64,000 nucleotides of DNA, taken from contig OY759268.1 of assembly GCA_963662155.1 (NCBI GenBank), positions 58,149,469 to 58,213,468 on the forward strand, written 5' to 3'. The position numbers were made by a program, and so were the translations under genes. Positions 23,201 to 34,900 of this stretch are shown here, one piece after another. The notes beneath the pieces are model-generated. The model was not told the DNA's origin and searched no databases. It saw nothing but the letters and a program-made list of their open reading frames with translations. Every line of letters starts with the position of its first letter. Position 1 is the stretch's first letter. This DNA comes from Lamellibrachia columna (Eukaryota > Annelida > Polychaeta > Sabellida > Siboglinidae).

Positions 23201-24414
23201 ATCAATGTACTTCAAATATGGGCATAGAGTATATGTTTTCTCTGTAACACCTCGCCTTGCTGCTTGAAACAATCAATGTACTTCAAACATAGCATAGAGG
23301 ATATGTTTTCTCGGCAACACCTCGCCTTGCTGCGTGAAACAATCAATGTACTTCAAATATTGGCAGAGAGGATATGTTTTCTCTGTAACACCTCGCCTTG
23401 CTGCGTGAAACAATCAATGTACTTCAAATATGGGCAGAGAGGATATGTTTTCTCGGCAACACCTCGCCTTGCTGCGTGAAACAATCAATGTACTTCAAAT
23501 ATGGGCAGAGAGGATATGTTTTCTCGGCAACACCTCGCCTTGCTGCGTGAAACAATCAATGTACTTCAAATATGGGCAGAGAGGATATGTTTTCTCTGTA
23601 ACACCTCGCCTTGCTGCGTGAAACAATCAATATACTTCAAACATGGGCAGAGAGGATATGTTTTCTCGGCAACACCTCGCCTTGCTGCGTGAAACAATCA
23701 ATGTACTTCAAATATGGGCGTAGAGTATATGTTTTCTCTGGAACACCTCGCCTTGCTGCGTGAAACAATCAATGTACTTCAAATATGGGCAGAGAGGATA
23801 TGTTTTCTCGGCAACACCTCGCCTTGCTGCGTGAAACAATCAATGTACTTCAAATATGGGCAGAGAGGATATGTTTTCTCGGCAACACCTCGCCTTCCTG
23901 TGTGAATCAATCAATGTACTTCAAATATGGGCAGAGAGGATATGTTTTCTCGGCAACACCTCGCCTTGCTGCGTGAAACAATCAATGTATTTCAAATATG
24001 GGCGTAGATTATATGTTTCCTCGGCAACACCTCGCCTTGCTGCGTGAAACAATCAATGTACTTCAAATATGGGCGTAGAGTATATGTTTTCTCGGCAACA
24101 CCTCGCCTTGCTGCGTGAAACAATCAATGTACTTCAAACATGGGCAGAGAGGATATGTTTTCTCGGCAACACCTCGCCTTGCTGCGTGAAACAATCAATG
24201 TATTTCAAACATGGCATAGAGTATATGTTTTCTCGGCAACACCTCGCCTTGCTGCGTGAAACAATCAATTTACTTCAAATATGGGCGTAGAGTATATGTT
24301 TTCTCGGCAACACCTCGCCTTGCTGCGTGAAACAATCAATGTACTTCAAATATGGGCGTAGAGTATATGTTTTCTCGGCAACACCTCGCCTTGCTGCGTG
24401 AAACAATCAATGTA
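14228..24414 (+). repeat. 71-bp array of coding-exon origin (about 144 units, 10.2 kb)
   Basis: The unit is 71 bp: CTTCAAATATGGGCGTAG, AGTATATGTTTTCTCGGC, AACACCTCGCCTTGCTGCG, then TGAAACAATCAATGTA. The first unit is entered in frame from DEGLDASN and the last leaves in frame into the downstream coding sequence. One unit encodes MFSRQHLALLRETINVL and is part of gene A. Boundaries are CTT at 14228 and CTT at 24415, suggesting a 3-base microhomology origin. Variants are TCTCGGCAAC versus TCTCTGTAAC, and GGGCGTAG, GGGCATAG, GGGCAGAG or GGCATAG (70 bp). Higher-order blocks recur: identical or near-identical 118-codon stretches start at 15625, 16686, 18172 and 19870, and 20177-21360 is repeated about 2.1-2.3 kb downstream. 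Confidence 0.97.
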
Positions 24415-24573
24415 CTTGCAGGTGATAAATATGGCTTGAAGCTGAGCATAAACGCTATCATCATGAGGACCGTGAAGACATTAAAAGGTATGTATGGCGA
24501 GAGGATGGATGATGCCAAGTGCCATGAGCTTGAACTGTTCACAGATGCATTAACATTCTTGGAAGAGATATAA
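24415..24573 (+). CDS. Gene A exon 6, distal part after the 71-bp array
   Basis: The reading frame of the last array unit continues through LAGDKYGLKLSINAIIM and MYGERMDDAKCHELELF to TAA at 24571-24573. Joined to a single array unit, the exon would read without a break, so this was one exon before the array expanded. It is predicted to be helical. No AATAAA is visible in the next 100 bases. If transcripts stop at 14174, this is now non-coding. A donor-like GCAG|gtgata at the junction is an alternative reading, but the protein sense runs through it. Confidence 0.5.
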   Translation, partial: LAGDKYGLKLSINAIIMRTVKTLKGMYGERMDDAKCHELELFTDALTFLEEI

Positions 24574-24744
24574 AATGTTCTGAATGTTTATACATTTAAC
24601 GAGGGTTGACAGAGGGACACCATGAAATGAATAATGTGATACACTGTGTATATATATATATTTACCTATACAGGATACTTATACAAAGGAATCAATGAAC
24701 ATACTTCCTTGGCTCTGTCCAAGAAGACACACTGGCTTTTCATT

Positions 24745-25075
24745 GGCCCAATCAGGTTTTGTTAACTGGGGCCAGTAAAAGGCCAGTGATATCGGCACAT
24801 TGACATTTTACACGGCCCGGTGTGCATGTCATTGATGTCGCCACATTAGCATTTCAGTGGCCCAATCAGGTTTTGTTAGCTGGGGCCAATGACATCAACA
24901 CATTGGCGTTTGACATGGCCCAGTGTGTAAGTTCTTATTGGACCAAAGAAAACAGCCAATCATGGGCCAATGATGTCGGCACATTGGCATTTCATTGGCC
25001 CAGTCAGGTTTTGTTAGATAGGGCCAGTAAAGGGCCAGTGATGTCGGCACGTTGGTGTTTGACATTTGGTCAACT
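24745..25075 (+). repeat. Diverged tandem repeat of 114-138 bp (about 3 copies)
   Basis: GGCCCAATCAGGTTTTGTTA recurs at 24745 and 24859, and GGCCCAGTCAGGTTTTGTTA at 24997. Each is followed by GGGCCA and a C[A/G]TTGG[C/T]..TTTGACAT segment. It is older and more degraded than the other arrays. The ORFs here (24822-25085 plus and others) are artefacts. Confidence 0.75.
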
Positions 25076-25235
25076 ATACGAGTGATATAAATAGTCCATA
25101 TTTGACCAAATATACAGTTGTAAGATTCATGTAATATGTCCACATGTTGTTTTGCTCTAATTTGTTTTTACGATTTCCAATAGGTGGTCCTCCATAATTA
25201 ATAACGACACAGTTGTGGTATTGAAGGTAATCTGA

Positions 25236-25400
25236 CACCACCAGTGGGGTGGACTTATTGGGGTGAAATGTGAGAGTTGTAACGAATGTAAGAACACATT
25301 TCAAGGTATCAGTCGGGACTACCGCGTGCTTCTTAGCCACCACAAAAAGTCTGGTTTCTATGGACATAATTCCATTCAGATAATTGAACGCAGAATATAG
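25236..25400 (+). other. Short open stretch with zinc-finger-like spacing (unproven)
   Basis: A frame open for about 54 codons reads VKCESCNECKNTFQG and later LLSHHKKSGFYGH. The Cys-x2-Cys and His-His-Lys-Lys pattern loosely resembles the gene A finger (CSEC..RRHKKSC), but the final Cys is replaced by Gly and there is no convincing start or splice site. It could be a decayed exon copy or chance. Confidence 0.2.
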
Positions 25401-25872
25401 AAACAAAATTAAGGCAGCACAATTTTATGCCAATTAAATGACCAGTTCTAAAAAATCTACTAGGAATACAGATGCCGAAATTCAGAATTGTTCATATAAA
25501 GATTGTAGAATATTTGTTATCAGTTTGAAGTGAATGTGAGACGAAAGTGCATGAGATATTCTGTGATTGGATATGAAATGATCCAATTCTCATTGGAATT
25601 TAGATTTTTAATTGTTTTCTTATATTTGAAAATGTTTAAAGAAAATGTTCAGGATCATCAGTATCTCACTGGACGCTAAGGATGGCCGCTGTCTGAATCA
25701 ACATAGGAGCCTGAGGGAAATGTAGCAACAGACCTCGTAAGAAATACTCCTCATGTTGATGCACACCGAGCAAATGAGGCAGTGCTGTGCCTTCACATGG
25801 CAACGCAACGAAGACTCCGAGGAGCTGTAGATGCCCCCATAGATGTGGCATTCCCTGGTATGTGTTCCAGAA
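25401..25872 (+). other. Unique intergenic sequence
   Basis: No recognisable feature. The minus ORFs at 25666-25905 lack motifs and run into the 56-bp array. Confidence 0.3.
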
Positions 25873-27185
25873 CCCCTTAGTACCATTACTATGTTCACCT
25901 AGCATTATAGATAGGAAACAGGTTTTTACCCCTTAATACCATTACTATGTTCACCTAACATTATAGATAGGAAACAGGTTTTTACCCCTTAGTACCATTA
26001 CTATGTTCACCTAGCATTATAGATAGGAAACAGGTTTTTACCCCTTAGTACCATTACTATGTTCACCTAACATTATAGATAGGAAACAGGTTTTTGCCCC
26101 TTAATATCATTACTATGTTAACCTAACATTATAGATAGGAAACAGGTTTTTACCCCTTAATACCATTACTATGTTGACCTAACATTATAGATAGGAAACA
26201 GGTTTTTGCCCCTTAATATCATTACTATGCTAACCTAACATTATAGATAGGAAACAGGTTTTTACCCCTTAATACCATTACTATGTTGACCTAACATTAT
26301 AGATAGGAAACAGGTTTTTACCCCTTAATACCATTACTATGTTAACCTAACATTATAGATAGGAAACAGGTTTTTACCCCTTAATACCATTACTATGTTC
26401 ACCTAACATTATAGATAGGAAACAGGTTTTTACCCCTTAATATCATTACTATGTTGACCTAACATTATAGATAGGAAACAGGTTTTTACCCCTTAATACC
26501 AATACTATGTTCACCTAGCATTATATATAGGAAACAGGTTTTTACCCCTTAGTACCATTACTATGTTCACCTAGCATTATAGATAGGAAACAGGTTTTTA
26601 CCCCTTTGTACCGTTACTATGTTCACCTAACATTATAGATAGGAAACAGGTTTTTGCCCCTTAATATCATTACTATGTTCACCTTGCATTATAGATAGGA
26701 AACAGGTTTTTACCCCTTAATACCATTACTTTGTTCACCTAGCATTATAGATAGGAAACAGGTTTTTACCCCTTAATACCAATACTATGTTCACCTAACA
26801 TTATAGATAGGAAACAGGTTTTTACCCCTTAATACCATTACTATGCTAACCTAACATTATAGATAGGAAACAGGTTTTTACCCCTTAATACCAATACTAT
26901 GTTCACCTAACATTATAGATAGGAAACAGGTTTTTACCCCTTAATACCATTACTATGTTGACCTAACATTATAGATAAGAAACAGGTTTTTACCCCGTAG
27001 TACCATTACTATGTTCACCTAGCATTATAGATAGGAAACAGGTTTTTACCCCTTAATACCATTACTATGTTCACCTAGCATTATAGATAGGAAACAGGTT
27101 TTTACCCCTCAATGCCATTACTATGTTCACCTATCAGTATATATATAGGAAGCATGTCTTTACCCCTTAATACCATTACTACGTT
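25873..27185 (+). repeat. 56-bp minisatellite (about 23 units)
   Basis: The period is 56 bp (GGTTTTTACC at 25921, 25977 and so on). Unit pieces are TACCATTACTATGTTCACC, TAACATTATAGATAGG, then AAACAGGTTTTTACCCC. Variants are TTCACC/TTGACC/TTAACC, AACATT/AGCATT and TACC/TGCC. The last two units are the most diverged. Confidence 0.95.
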
Positions 27186-27218
27186 GCAGCCCTTGGTTTA
27201 CAAGCCTTGGTTTTCTGG

Positions 27219-27615
27219 GTAGCTTGTTGTTGCGTCACGTTGACTTTGATTTTACGCTGGAGTCAACACTTAGAAAGTGATAGGTGTGGATACATGTCAC
27301 CCTGTCTCATTTGTTTTATGTAGATTGTTGCTTTGTCGCGTTGACTTTGATTTCACACTGGATATCACAATTAGACAGTGAAGGGTGTGGATACATGTCA
27401 CCCTGTCTCATTTGTTTTATGTAGATTGTTGCTTTGTCGCGTTGACTTTGATTTCACACTGGATATCACAATTAGACAGTGAAGGGTGTGGATACATGTT
27501 ACCCTGTCTCATTTGTTTTATGTAGATTGTTGCTTTGTCGCGTTGACTTTGATTTCATACTGGATATCACAATTAGACAGTGAAAGGTGTGAATATATGT
27601 AGTCCAGTCTCATTT
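27219..27615 (+). repeat. 101-bp tandem repeat (about 4 units), relative of the 102-bp array
   Basis: Unit pieces are GATTGTTGCTTTGTCGCG, TTGACTTTGATTTCACAC, TGGATATCACAATTAGACAG and GATACATGTCACCCTGTCTC. The first unit (TTGTTGCGTCACGTTGAC) is close to the 102-bp unit. The segment ending CTCATTTG recurs after the 102-bp array near 36880-36905, so the two arrays share an ancestor. Confidence 0.9.
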
Positions 27616-28928
27616 CTTTTGATTTGACATGGGGGGCGGTTACCTTTTCCTAGTGCATAAATTATAGGTCAACACGCGCTGGCTTGTTGCATTACAGGAG
27701 CTTTAAGATCATATATTGAATATTCTCAGGAGTTAGATTAATTGCGTATGCTGGTATTAAAATGGACAATCGAACTGCGGCATGTCCTCGCAAGACAACA
27801 GTTCAAGTGCTCTGCTTCAATGACTGCAACTTGAAGTCGGCCAGTCACTAGTAACTTGAACAAAAATCTGATGGCAGTAGAAGCAGTAAGCTGAGAAATC
27901 TGCTCATGACTGATAGTTTTATTTATAATTCACTGCTCAATGGTATTACACGTTAATAATAGAAGAAAAAAAATACCGACGTCGCAAACTGTTGTGTTTC
28001 TAGTTCAATTAGTAATTCACATTTAAATACATGTGGGCACTTAATACATTATGAATATTCAGCGTTTATATTTGAATATTTATGAATATAAATAACAGGT
28101 GCAGACCTGTTGAGTGCCAGCCACATGTTTGCAGTGAAGCGTGAACGCTGGAGGTCAAGTGTCATTGTTGTTGAGGCCACAACTTTTGTCAAAGAAAGTT
28201 CTGTCATTGTTTGAAACCAGACAGACACATCGTAAACTGTTGTGGGAATCGTGTGTCCCTGTGTCTGTAGTTAAGTTTGTAACTTATATATAGGGTTTCG
28301 TACAAATGATAGCATTCATGTTGTGTTGGATTTGTGTAGTCAACTGGGCCACAGGGAGCCTTTAAATGGGTCATGCTGTATCGGCCTGTTAACGTGGTGA
28401 CAGCACCTGTATATCCACAGAGCGTGACCGCACCAGGTGTAAATTCTACAGGTGAAATCGCCTGGCCGCAGTCGTATGTATATTTAACTGCGCGGTCTGC
28501 GGTGTCTATTGTTGTGAACCGGTTTGACAGCTGAGAGTAACGGGTCGTGTGACGTGTTTATGTATTTAACTTTGAGGTGGGCGTTGATAGAGAGTGTTTC
28601 GTGTCGCCTGTCATGAGGACATTAAGAATTAAGTGTCCAAGAGTGTGAGTAGACTTACCTTGTTGACTAACTATTAGTAACAGGTGTTACATAAAACAAC
28701 CTGTGTTGTTTTTAGTATGAGCACCACTTGTACACGTGTCGGGGTAATTAAGTATATAACCCTTGTTGATCTACAAACAAATTTTAGGGTTGAAACTTTT
28801 GTGGGGTGAAATATAGGGTCAGTTTATCACCCTTTTACATAGGGTCAGTTTATCAAAGTATCACATGCTTACCTAAACTTATTTATAGGAAACAGATTGT
28901 TAGTTAGCGGACTGTTAGTCAACCATAA
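27616..28928 (+). other. About 1.3 kb of single-copy sequence between two arrays
   Basis: No coding exon is recognised. It is one of the few long unique stretches between genes A and B and could hold the unseen 5' end or promoter of gene B, but no core promoter motif is convincing. A small direct repeat (ATAGGGTCAGTTTATC) occurs near 28813-28854. Confidence 0.3.
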
Positions 28929-31900
28929 TGGGTAGCTTTATTGTTCTTATGTCACGTTGAGTTTGATTTAACACTGGGCGTCACAGTTTACCAGTGAAGG
29001 TGTGACTGCAGCCATTGTTTTATTAGCCTTGTTTTGGGTAGCTTGTCGTTGTGTCACGTTGGCTTTGATTTAACACTGGGCGTCACAGTTTACCAGTGAA
29101 GGTGTGACTGCAGCCATTATTTTATTAGCCTTGTTTTGGGTAGCTTGTCGTTGTGTCACGTTGGCTTTAATTTAACACTGGGCGTCACAGTTTACCAGTG
29201 AAGGTGTGACTGCAGCCATTGTTTTATTAGCCTTGTTTTGGGTAGCTTGTCGTTATGTCACGTTGGCTTTGATTTAACACTGGGCGTCACAGTTTACAAG
29301 TGAAGGTGTGACTGCAGCCATTGTTTTATTAGCCTTGTTTTGGGCAGCTTGTTGTTGTGTCACGTTGGCTTTGATTTAACACTGGGCGTCACAGTTTACC
29401 AGTGAAGGTGTGACTCCAGCCATTGTTTTATTAGCCTTGTTTTGGGCAGTTTGTTGTTGTGTCACGTTGGCTTTGATTGCACACTGGGCGTCACAGTTTA
29501 CAAGTGAAGGTGTGATTGCAGCCATTGTTTTATTAGCCTTGTTTTGGGCAGCTTGTTGTTGTGTCACGTTGGCTTTGATTTAACACTGGGCGTCACAGTT
29601 TACCAGTGAAGGTGTGACTGCAGCCATTGTTTTATTAGCCTTGTTTTGGGCAGCTTGTGGTTGTGTCACATTGGCTTTGATTGAACATTGGGCGTCACAG
29701 TTTACCAGTGAAGGTGTGACTGCAGCCATTGTTTTATTAGCCTTGTTTTGGGTAGCTTGTCGTTGTGTCAATTTGAGTTTGATTTAACACTGGGCGTCAC
29801 AGTTTACCAGTGAAGGTGTGACTCCAGCCATTGTTTTATTAGCCTTGTTTTGGGTAGCTTGTCGTTGTGTCACGTTGGCTTTGATTTAACACTGGGCGTC
29901 ACAATTTACCAGTGAAGGTGTGACTGCAGCCATTGTTTTATTAGCCTTGTTTTGGGCAGTTTGTTGTTGCGTCACGTTGGCTTTGATTGCACACTGGGCG
30001 TCACAGTTTACCAGTGAATGTGTGATTGCAGCCATTGTTTTATTAGCCTTGTTTTGGGCAGCTTGTTGTTGTGTCACGTTGGCTTTGATTTAACACTGGG
30101 CGTCACAGTTTACCAGTGAAGGTGTGACTGCAGCCATTGTTTTATTAGCCTTGTTTTGGGTAGCTTGTCGTTGTGTCACGTTGGCTTTGATTTAACACTG
30201 GGCGTCACAGTTTACCAGTGAAGGTGTGACTGCAGCCATTATTTTATTAGCCTTGTTTTGGGTAGCTTGTCGTTGTGTCACGTTGGCTTTGATTTAACAA
30301 TGGGCGTCACAGTTTACCAGTGAAGGTGTGACTGCAGCCATTGTTTTATTAGCCTTGTTTTGGGTAGCTTGTCGTTATGTCACGTTGGCTTTGATTTAAC
30401 ACTGGGCGTCACAGTTTACAAGTGAAGGTGTGACTGCAGCCATTGTTTTATTAGCCTTGTTTTGGGCAGCTTGTTGTTGTGTCACGTTGACTTTGATTTA
30501 ACACTGGGCGTCACAGTTTACCAGTGAAGGTGTGACTGCAGCCATTGTTTTATTAGCCTTGTTTTGGGCAGTTTGTTGTGTCACGTTGGCTTTGATTGCA
30601 CACTGGGCGTCACAGTTTACCAGTGAAGGTGTGACTGCATCCATTTTATATTAGCCTTGTTTTGGGCAGCTTGTTGTTGTGTCGCGTTGGATTTGATTTA
30701 ACACTGGGCGTCACAGTTTACAAGTGAAGGTGTGACTGCGGCCATTGTTTTATTAGCCTTGTTTATGGCAGCTTGTTGTTGCGTCACGTTGGCTTTGATT
30801 TAACACTGGGCGTCACAGTTTACCAGTGAAGGTGTGACTGCGACCATTGTTTTATTTGCCTTGCTTTGGGTAGCTTGTCGTTGTGTCACGTTGGCTTTGA
30901 TTTAACACTGGGCGTCACAGTTTACCAGTGAAGGTGTGACTGCAGCCATAGTTTTATTAGCCTTGTTTTGGGAGGCTTGTCGTTGTGTCTCGTTGGCTTT
31001 GATTTAACACTGGGCGTCACAATTTACCAGTGAAGGTGTGACTGCAGCCATTGTTTTATTAGCCTTGTTTTGGGTAGCTTGTCGTTGTGTCACATTGGCT
31101 TTGATTTAACTCTGGGCGTCACAGTTTACCAGTGAAGGTGTGACTGCAGACAGTGTTTTATTAGCCTTGTTTTGGGTAGCTTGTCGTTGTGTCACGTTGG
31201 CTTTGATTTAACACTGGGCGTCACAATTTACCAGTGAAGGTGTGACTGCAGCCATTGTTTTATTAGCCTTGTTTTGGGCAGCTTGTGGTTGTGTCACATT
31301 GGCTTTGATTTAGCACTGGGTGTCACAGTTTACCAGTGAAGGTGTGACTACGGCCATTGTTTTATTAGCCTTGTTTTGGGTAGCTTGTCGTTGTGTCAAT
31401 TTGAGTTTGATTTAACACTGGGCGTCACAGTTTACCAGTGAAGGTGTGACTGCAGCCATTGTTTTATTAGCCTTGTTTTGGGTAGCTTGTCGTTGTGTCA
31501 CGTTGGCTTTGATTTAACACTGGGCGTCACAATTTACCAGTGAAGGTGTGACTGCAGCCATTGTTTTATTAGCCTTCTTTTGGGCAGTTTGTTGTTGTGT
31601 CACGTTGGCTTTGATTGAACACTGGGCGTCACAGTTTACCAGTGAAGGTGTGACTGCAGCCAATGTTTTATTAGCCTTGTTTTGGGTAGCTTGTCGTTGT
31701 GTCACGTTGGCTTTGATTTAACACTGGGCGTCACAGTTTACCAATGAAGGTGTGACTGCAGCCATTATTTTATTAGCCTTGTTTTGGGTAGCTTGTCGTT
31801 GTGTCACGTTGGCTTTGATTTAACACTGGGCGTCACAGTTTACCAGTGAAGGTGTGACTGCAGCCATTGTTTTATTAACCTTGTTTTGGGTAGCTTGTCG

Positions 31901-34900
31901 TTGTGTCACGTTGGCTTTGATTTAACACTGGGCGTCACTGTTTACAAGTGAAGGTGTGACTGCAGCCATTGTTTTATTAGCCTTGTTTTGGGCAGCTTGT
32001 TGTTGTGTCACGTTGGCTTTGATTTAACACTGGGCGTCACAGTTTACCAGTGAAGGTGTGACTGCAGCCATTGTTTTATTAGCCTTGTTTTGGGCAGTTT
32101 GTTGTTGTGTCACGTTGGCTTTGATTGCACACTGGGCGTCACAGTTTACCAGTGAAGGTGTGATTGCAGCCATTGTTTTATTAGCCTTGTTTTGGGCAGC
32201 TTGTTGTTGTGTCACGTTGGCTTTGATTTAACACTGGGCGTCACAGTTTACCAGTGAAGGTGTGACTGCAGCCATTGTTTTATTAGCCTTGTTTTGGGTA
32301 GCTTGTCGTTGTGTCACGTTGGCTTTGATTTAACACTGGGCGTCACAGTTTACCAGTGAAGGTGTGACTGCAGCCATTATTTTATTAGCCTTGTTTTGGG
32401 TAGCTTGTCGTTGTGTCACGTTGGCTTTGATTTAACAATGGGCGTCACAGTTTACCAGTGAAGGTGTGACTGCAGCCATTGTTTTATTAGCCTTGTTTTG
32501 GGTAGCTTGTCGTTGTGTCACGTTGGCTTTGATTTAACACTGGGCGTCACAGTTTACCAGTGAAGGTGTGACTGCAGCCATTGTTTTATTAACCTTGTTT
32601 TGGGTAGCTTGTCGTTGTGTCACGTTGGCTTTGATTTAACACTGGGCGTCACTGTTTACAAGTGAAGGTGTGACTGCAGCCATTGTTTTATTAGCCTTGT
32701 TTTGGGCAGCTTGTTGTTGTGTCACGTTGGCTTTGATTTAACACTGGGCGTCACAGTTTACCAGTGAAGGTGTGACTGCAGCCATTGTTTTATTAGCCTT
32801 GTTTTGGGCAGTTTGTTGTTGTGTCACGTTGGCTTTGATTGCACACTGGGCGTCACAGTTTACCAGTGAAGGTGTGATTGCAGCCATTGTTTTATTAGCC
32901 TTGTTTTGGGCAGCTTGTTGTTGTGTCACGTTGGCTTTGATTTAACACTGGGCGTCACAGTTTACCAGTGAAGGTGTGACTGCAGCCATTGTTTTATTAG
33001 CCTTGTTTTGGGTAGCTTGTCGTTGTGTCACGTTGGCTTTGATTTAACACTGGGCGTCACAGTTTACCAGTGAAGGTGTGACTGCAGCCATTATTTTATT
33101 AGCCTTGTTTTGGGTAGCTTGTCGTTGTGTCACGTTGGCTTTGATTTAACAATGGGCGTCACAGTTTACCAGTGAAGGTGTGACTGCAGCCATTGTTTTA
33201 TTAGCCTTGTTTTGGGTAGCTTGTCGTTATGTCACGTTGGCTTTGATTTAACACTGGGCGTCACAGTTTACAAGTGAAGGTGTGACTGCAGCCATTGTTT
33301 TATTAGCCTTGTTTTGGGCAGCTTGTTGTTGTGTCACGTTGACTTTGATTTAACACTGGGCGTCACAGTTTACCAGTGAAGGTGTGACTGCAGCCATTGT
33401 TTTATTAGCCTTGTTTTGGGCAGTTTGTTGTGTCACGTTGGCTTTGATTGCACACTGGGCGTCACAGTTTACCAGTGAAGGTGTGACTGCATCCATTTTA
33501 TATTAGCCTTGTTTTGGGCAGTTTGTTGTTGTGTCGCGTTGGATTTGATTTAACACTGGGCGTCACAGTTTACAAGTGAAGGTGTGACTGCGGCCATTGT
33601 TTTATTAGCCTTGTTTATGGCAGCTTGTTGTTGTGTCACGTTGGCTTTGATTTAACACTGGGCGTCACAGTTTACCAGTGAAGGTGTGACTGCGACCATT
33701 GTTTTATTTGCCTTGCTTTGGGTAGCTTGTCGTTGTGTCACGTTGGCTTTGATTTAACACTGGGCGTCACAGTTTACCAGTGAAGGTGTGACTGCAGCCA
33801 TTGTTTTATTAGCCTTGTTTTGGGAGGCTTGTCGTTGTGTCTCGTTGGCTTTGATTTAACACTGGGCGTCACAATTTACCAGTGAAGGTGTGACTGCAGC
33901 CATTGTTTTATTAGCCTTGTTTTGGGCAGTTTGTTGTTGTGTCACGTTGGCTTTGATTGAACACTGGGCGTCACAGTTTACCAGTGAAGGTGTGACTGCA
34001 GCCATTGTTTTATTAGCCTTGTTTTGGGTAGCTTGTTGTGTCACGTTGAGTTTGATTTAAAACTGGGCGTCACAGTTTACCAGTGAAGGTGTGACTACGG
34101 CCATTGTTTTATTAGCCTTGTTTTGGGTAGCTTGGCCTTGTGTCAATTTGAGTTTGATTTAACACTGGGCGTCACAGTTTACCAGTGAAGGTGTGACTGC
34201 AGCCATTGTTTTATTAGCCTTGTTTTGGGTAGCTTGTCGTTGTGTCACGTTGGCTTTGATTTAACACTGGGCGTCACAGTTTATCAGTGAAGGTGTGACT
34301 GCAGCCATTGTTTTATTAGCCTTGTTTTGGGTAGCTTGTCGTTGTGTCACGTTGGCTTTGATTTAACACTGGGCGTCACAATTTACCAGTGAAGGTGTGA
34401 CTGCAGCCATTGTTTTAGTAGCCTTGTTTTGGGCAGTTTGTTGTTGTGTCACGTTGGCTTTGATTGCACACAGGGCATCACAGTTTACCAGTGAAGGTGT
34501 GACTGCAGCCATTGTTTTATTAGCCTTGTTTTGGGTAGCTTGTTGTTGTGTCACGTTGAGTTTGATTTAAAACTGGGCGTCACAGTTTACCAGTGAAGGT
34601 GTGACTGCAGCCATTGTTTTATTAGCCTTGTTTTGGGTAGCTTGTCGTTGTGTCACGTTGGCTTTGATTTAACACTGTGCGTCACAGTTTACCAGTGAAG
34701 GTTTGATTGCAGCCATTGTTTTATTAGCCTTGTTTTGGGCAGCTTGTTGTTGTGTCACGTTGGCTTTGATTTAACACTGGGCGTCACAGTTTACCAGTGA
34801 AGGTGTGACTGCAGCCATTGTTTTATTAGCCTTGTTTTGGGTAGCTTGTCGTTGTGTCACATTGGCTTTGATTTAAAACTGGGCGTCACAGTTTACCAGT

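Noticed and set aside
15625..24290. Repeated 63-118-codon plus ORFs in the 71-bp array
   Set aside because: They are frame-rotating translations of the satellite between stops. Only the first and last units connect to coding sequence.
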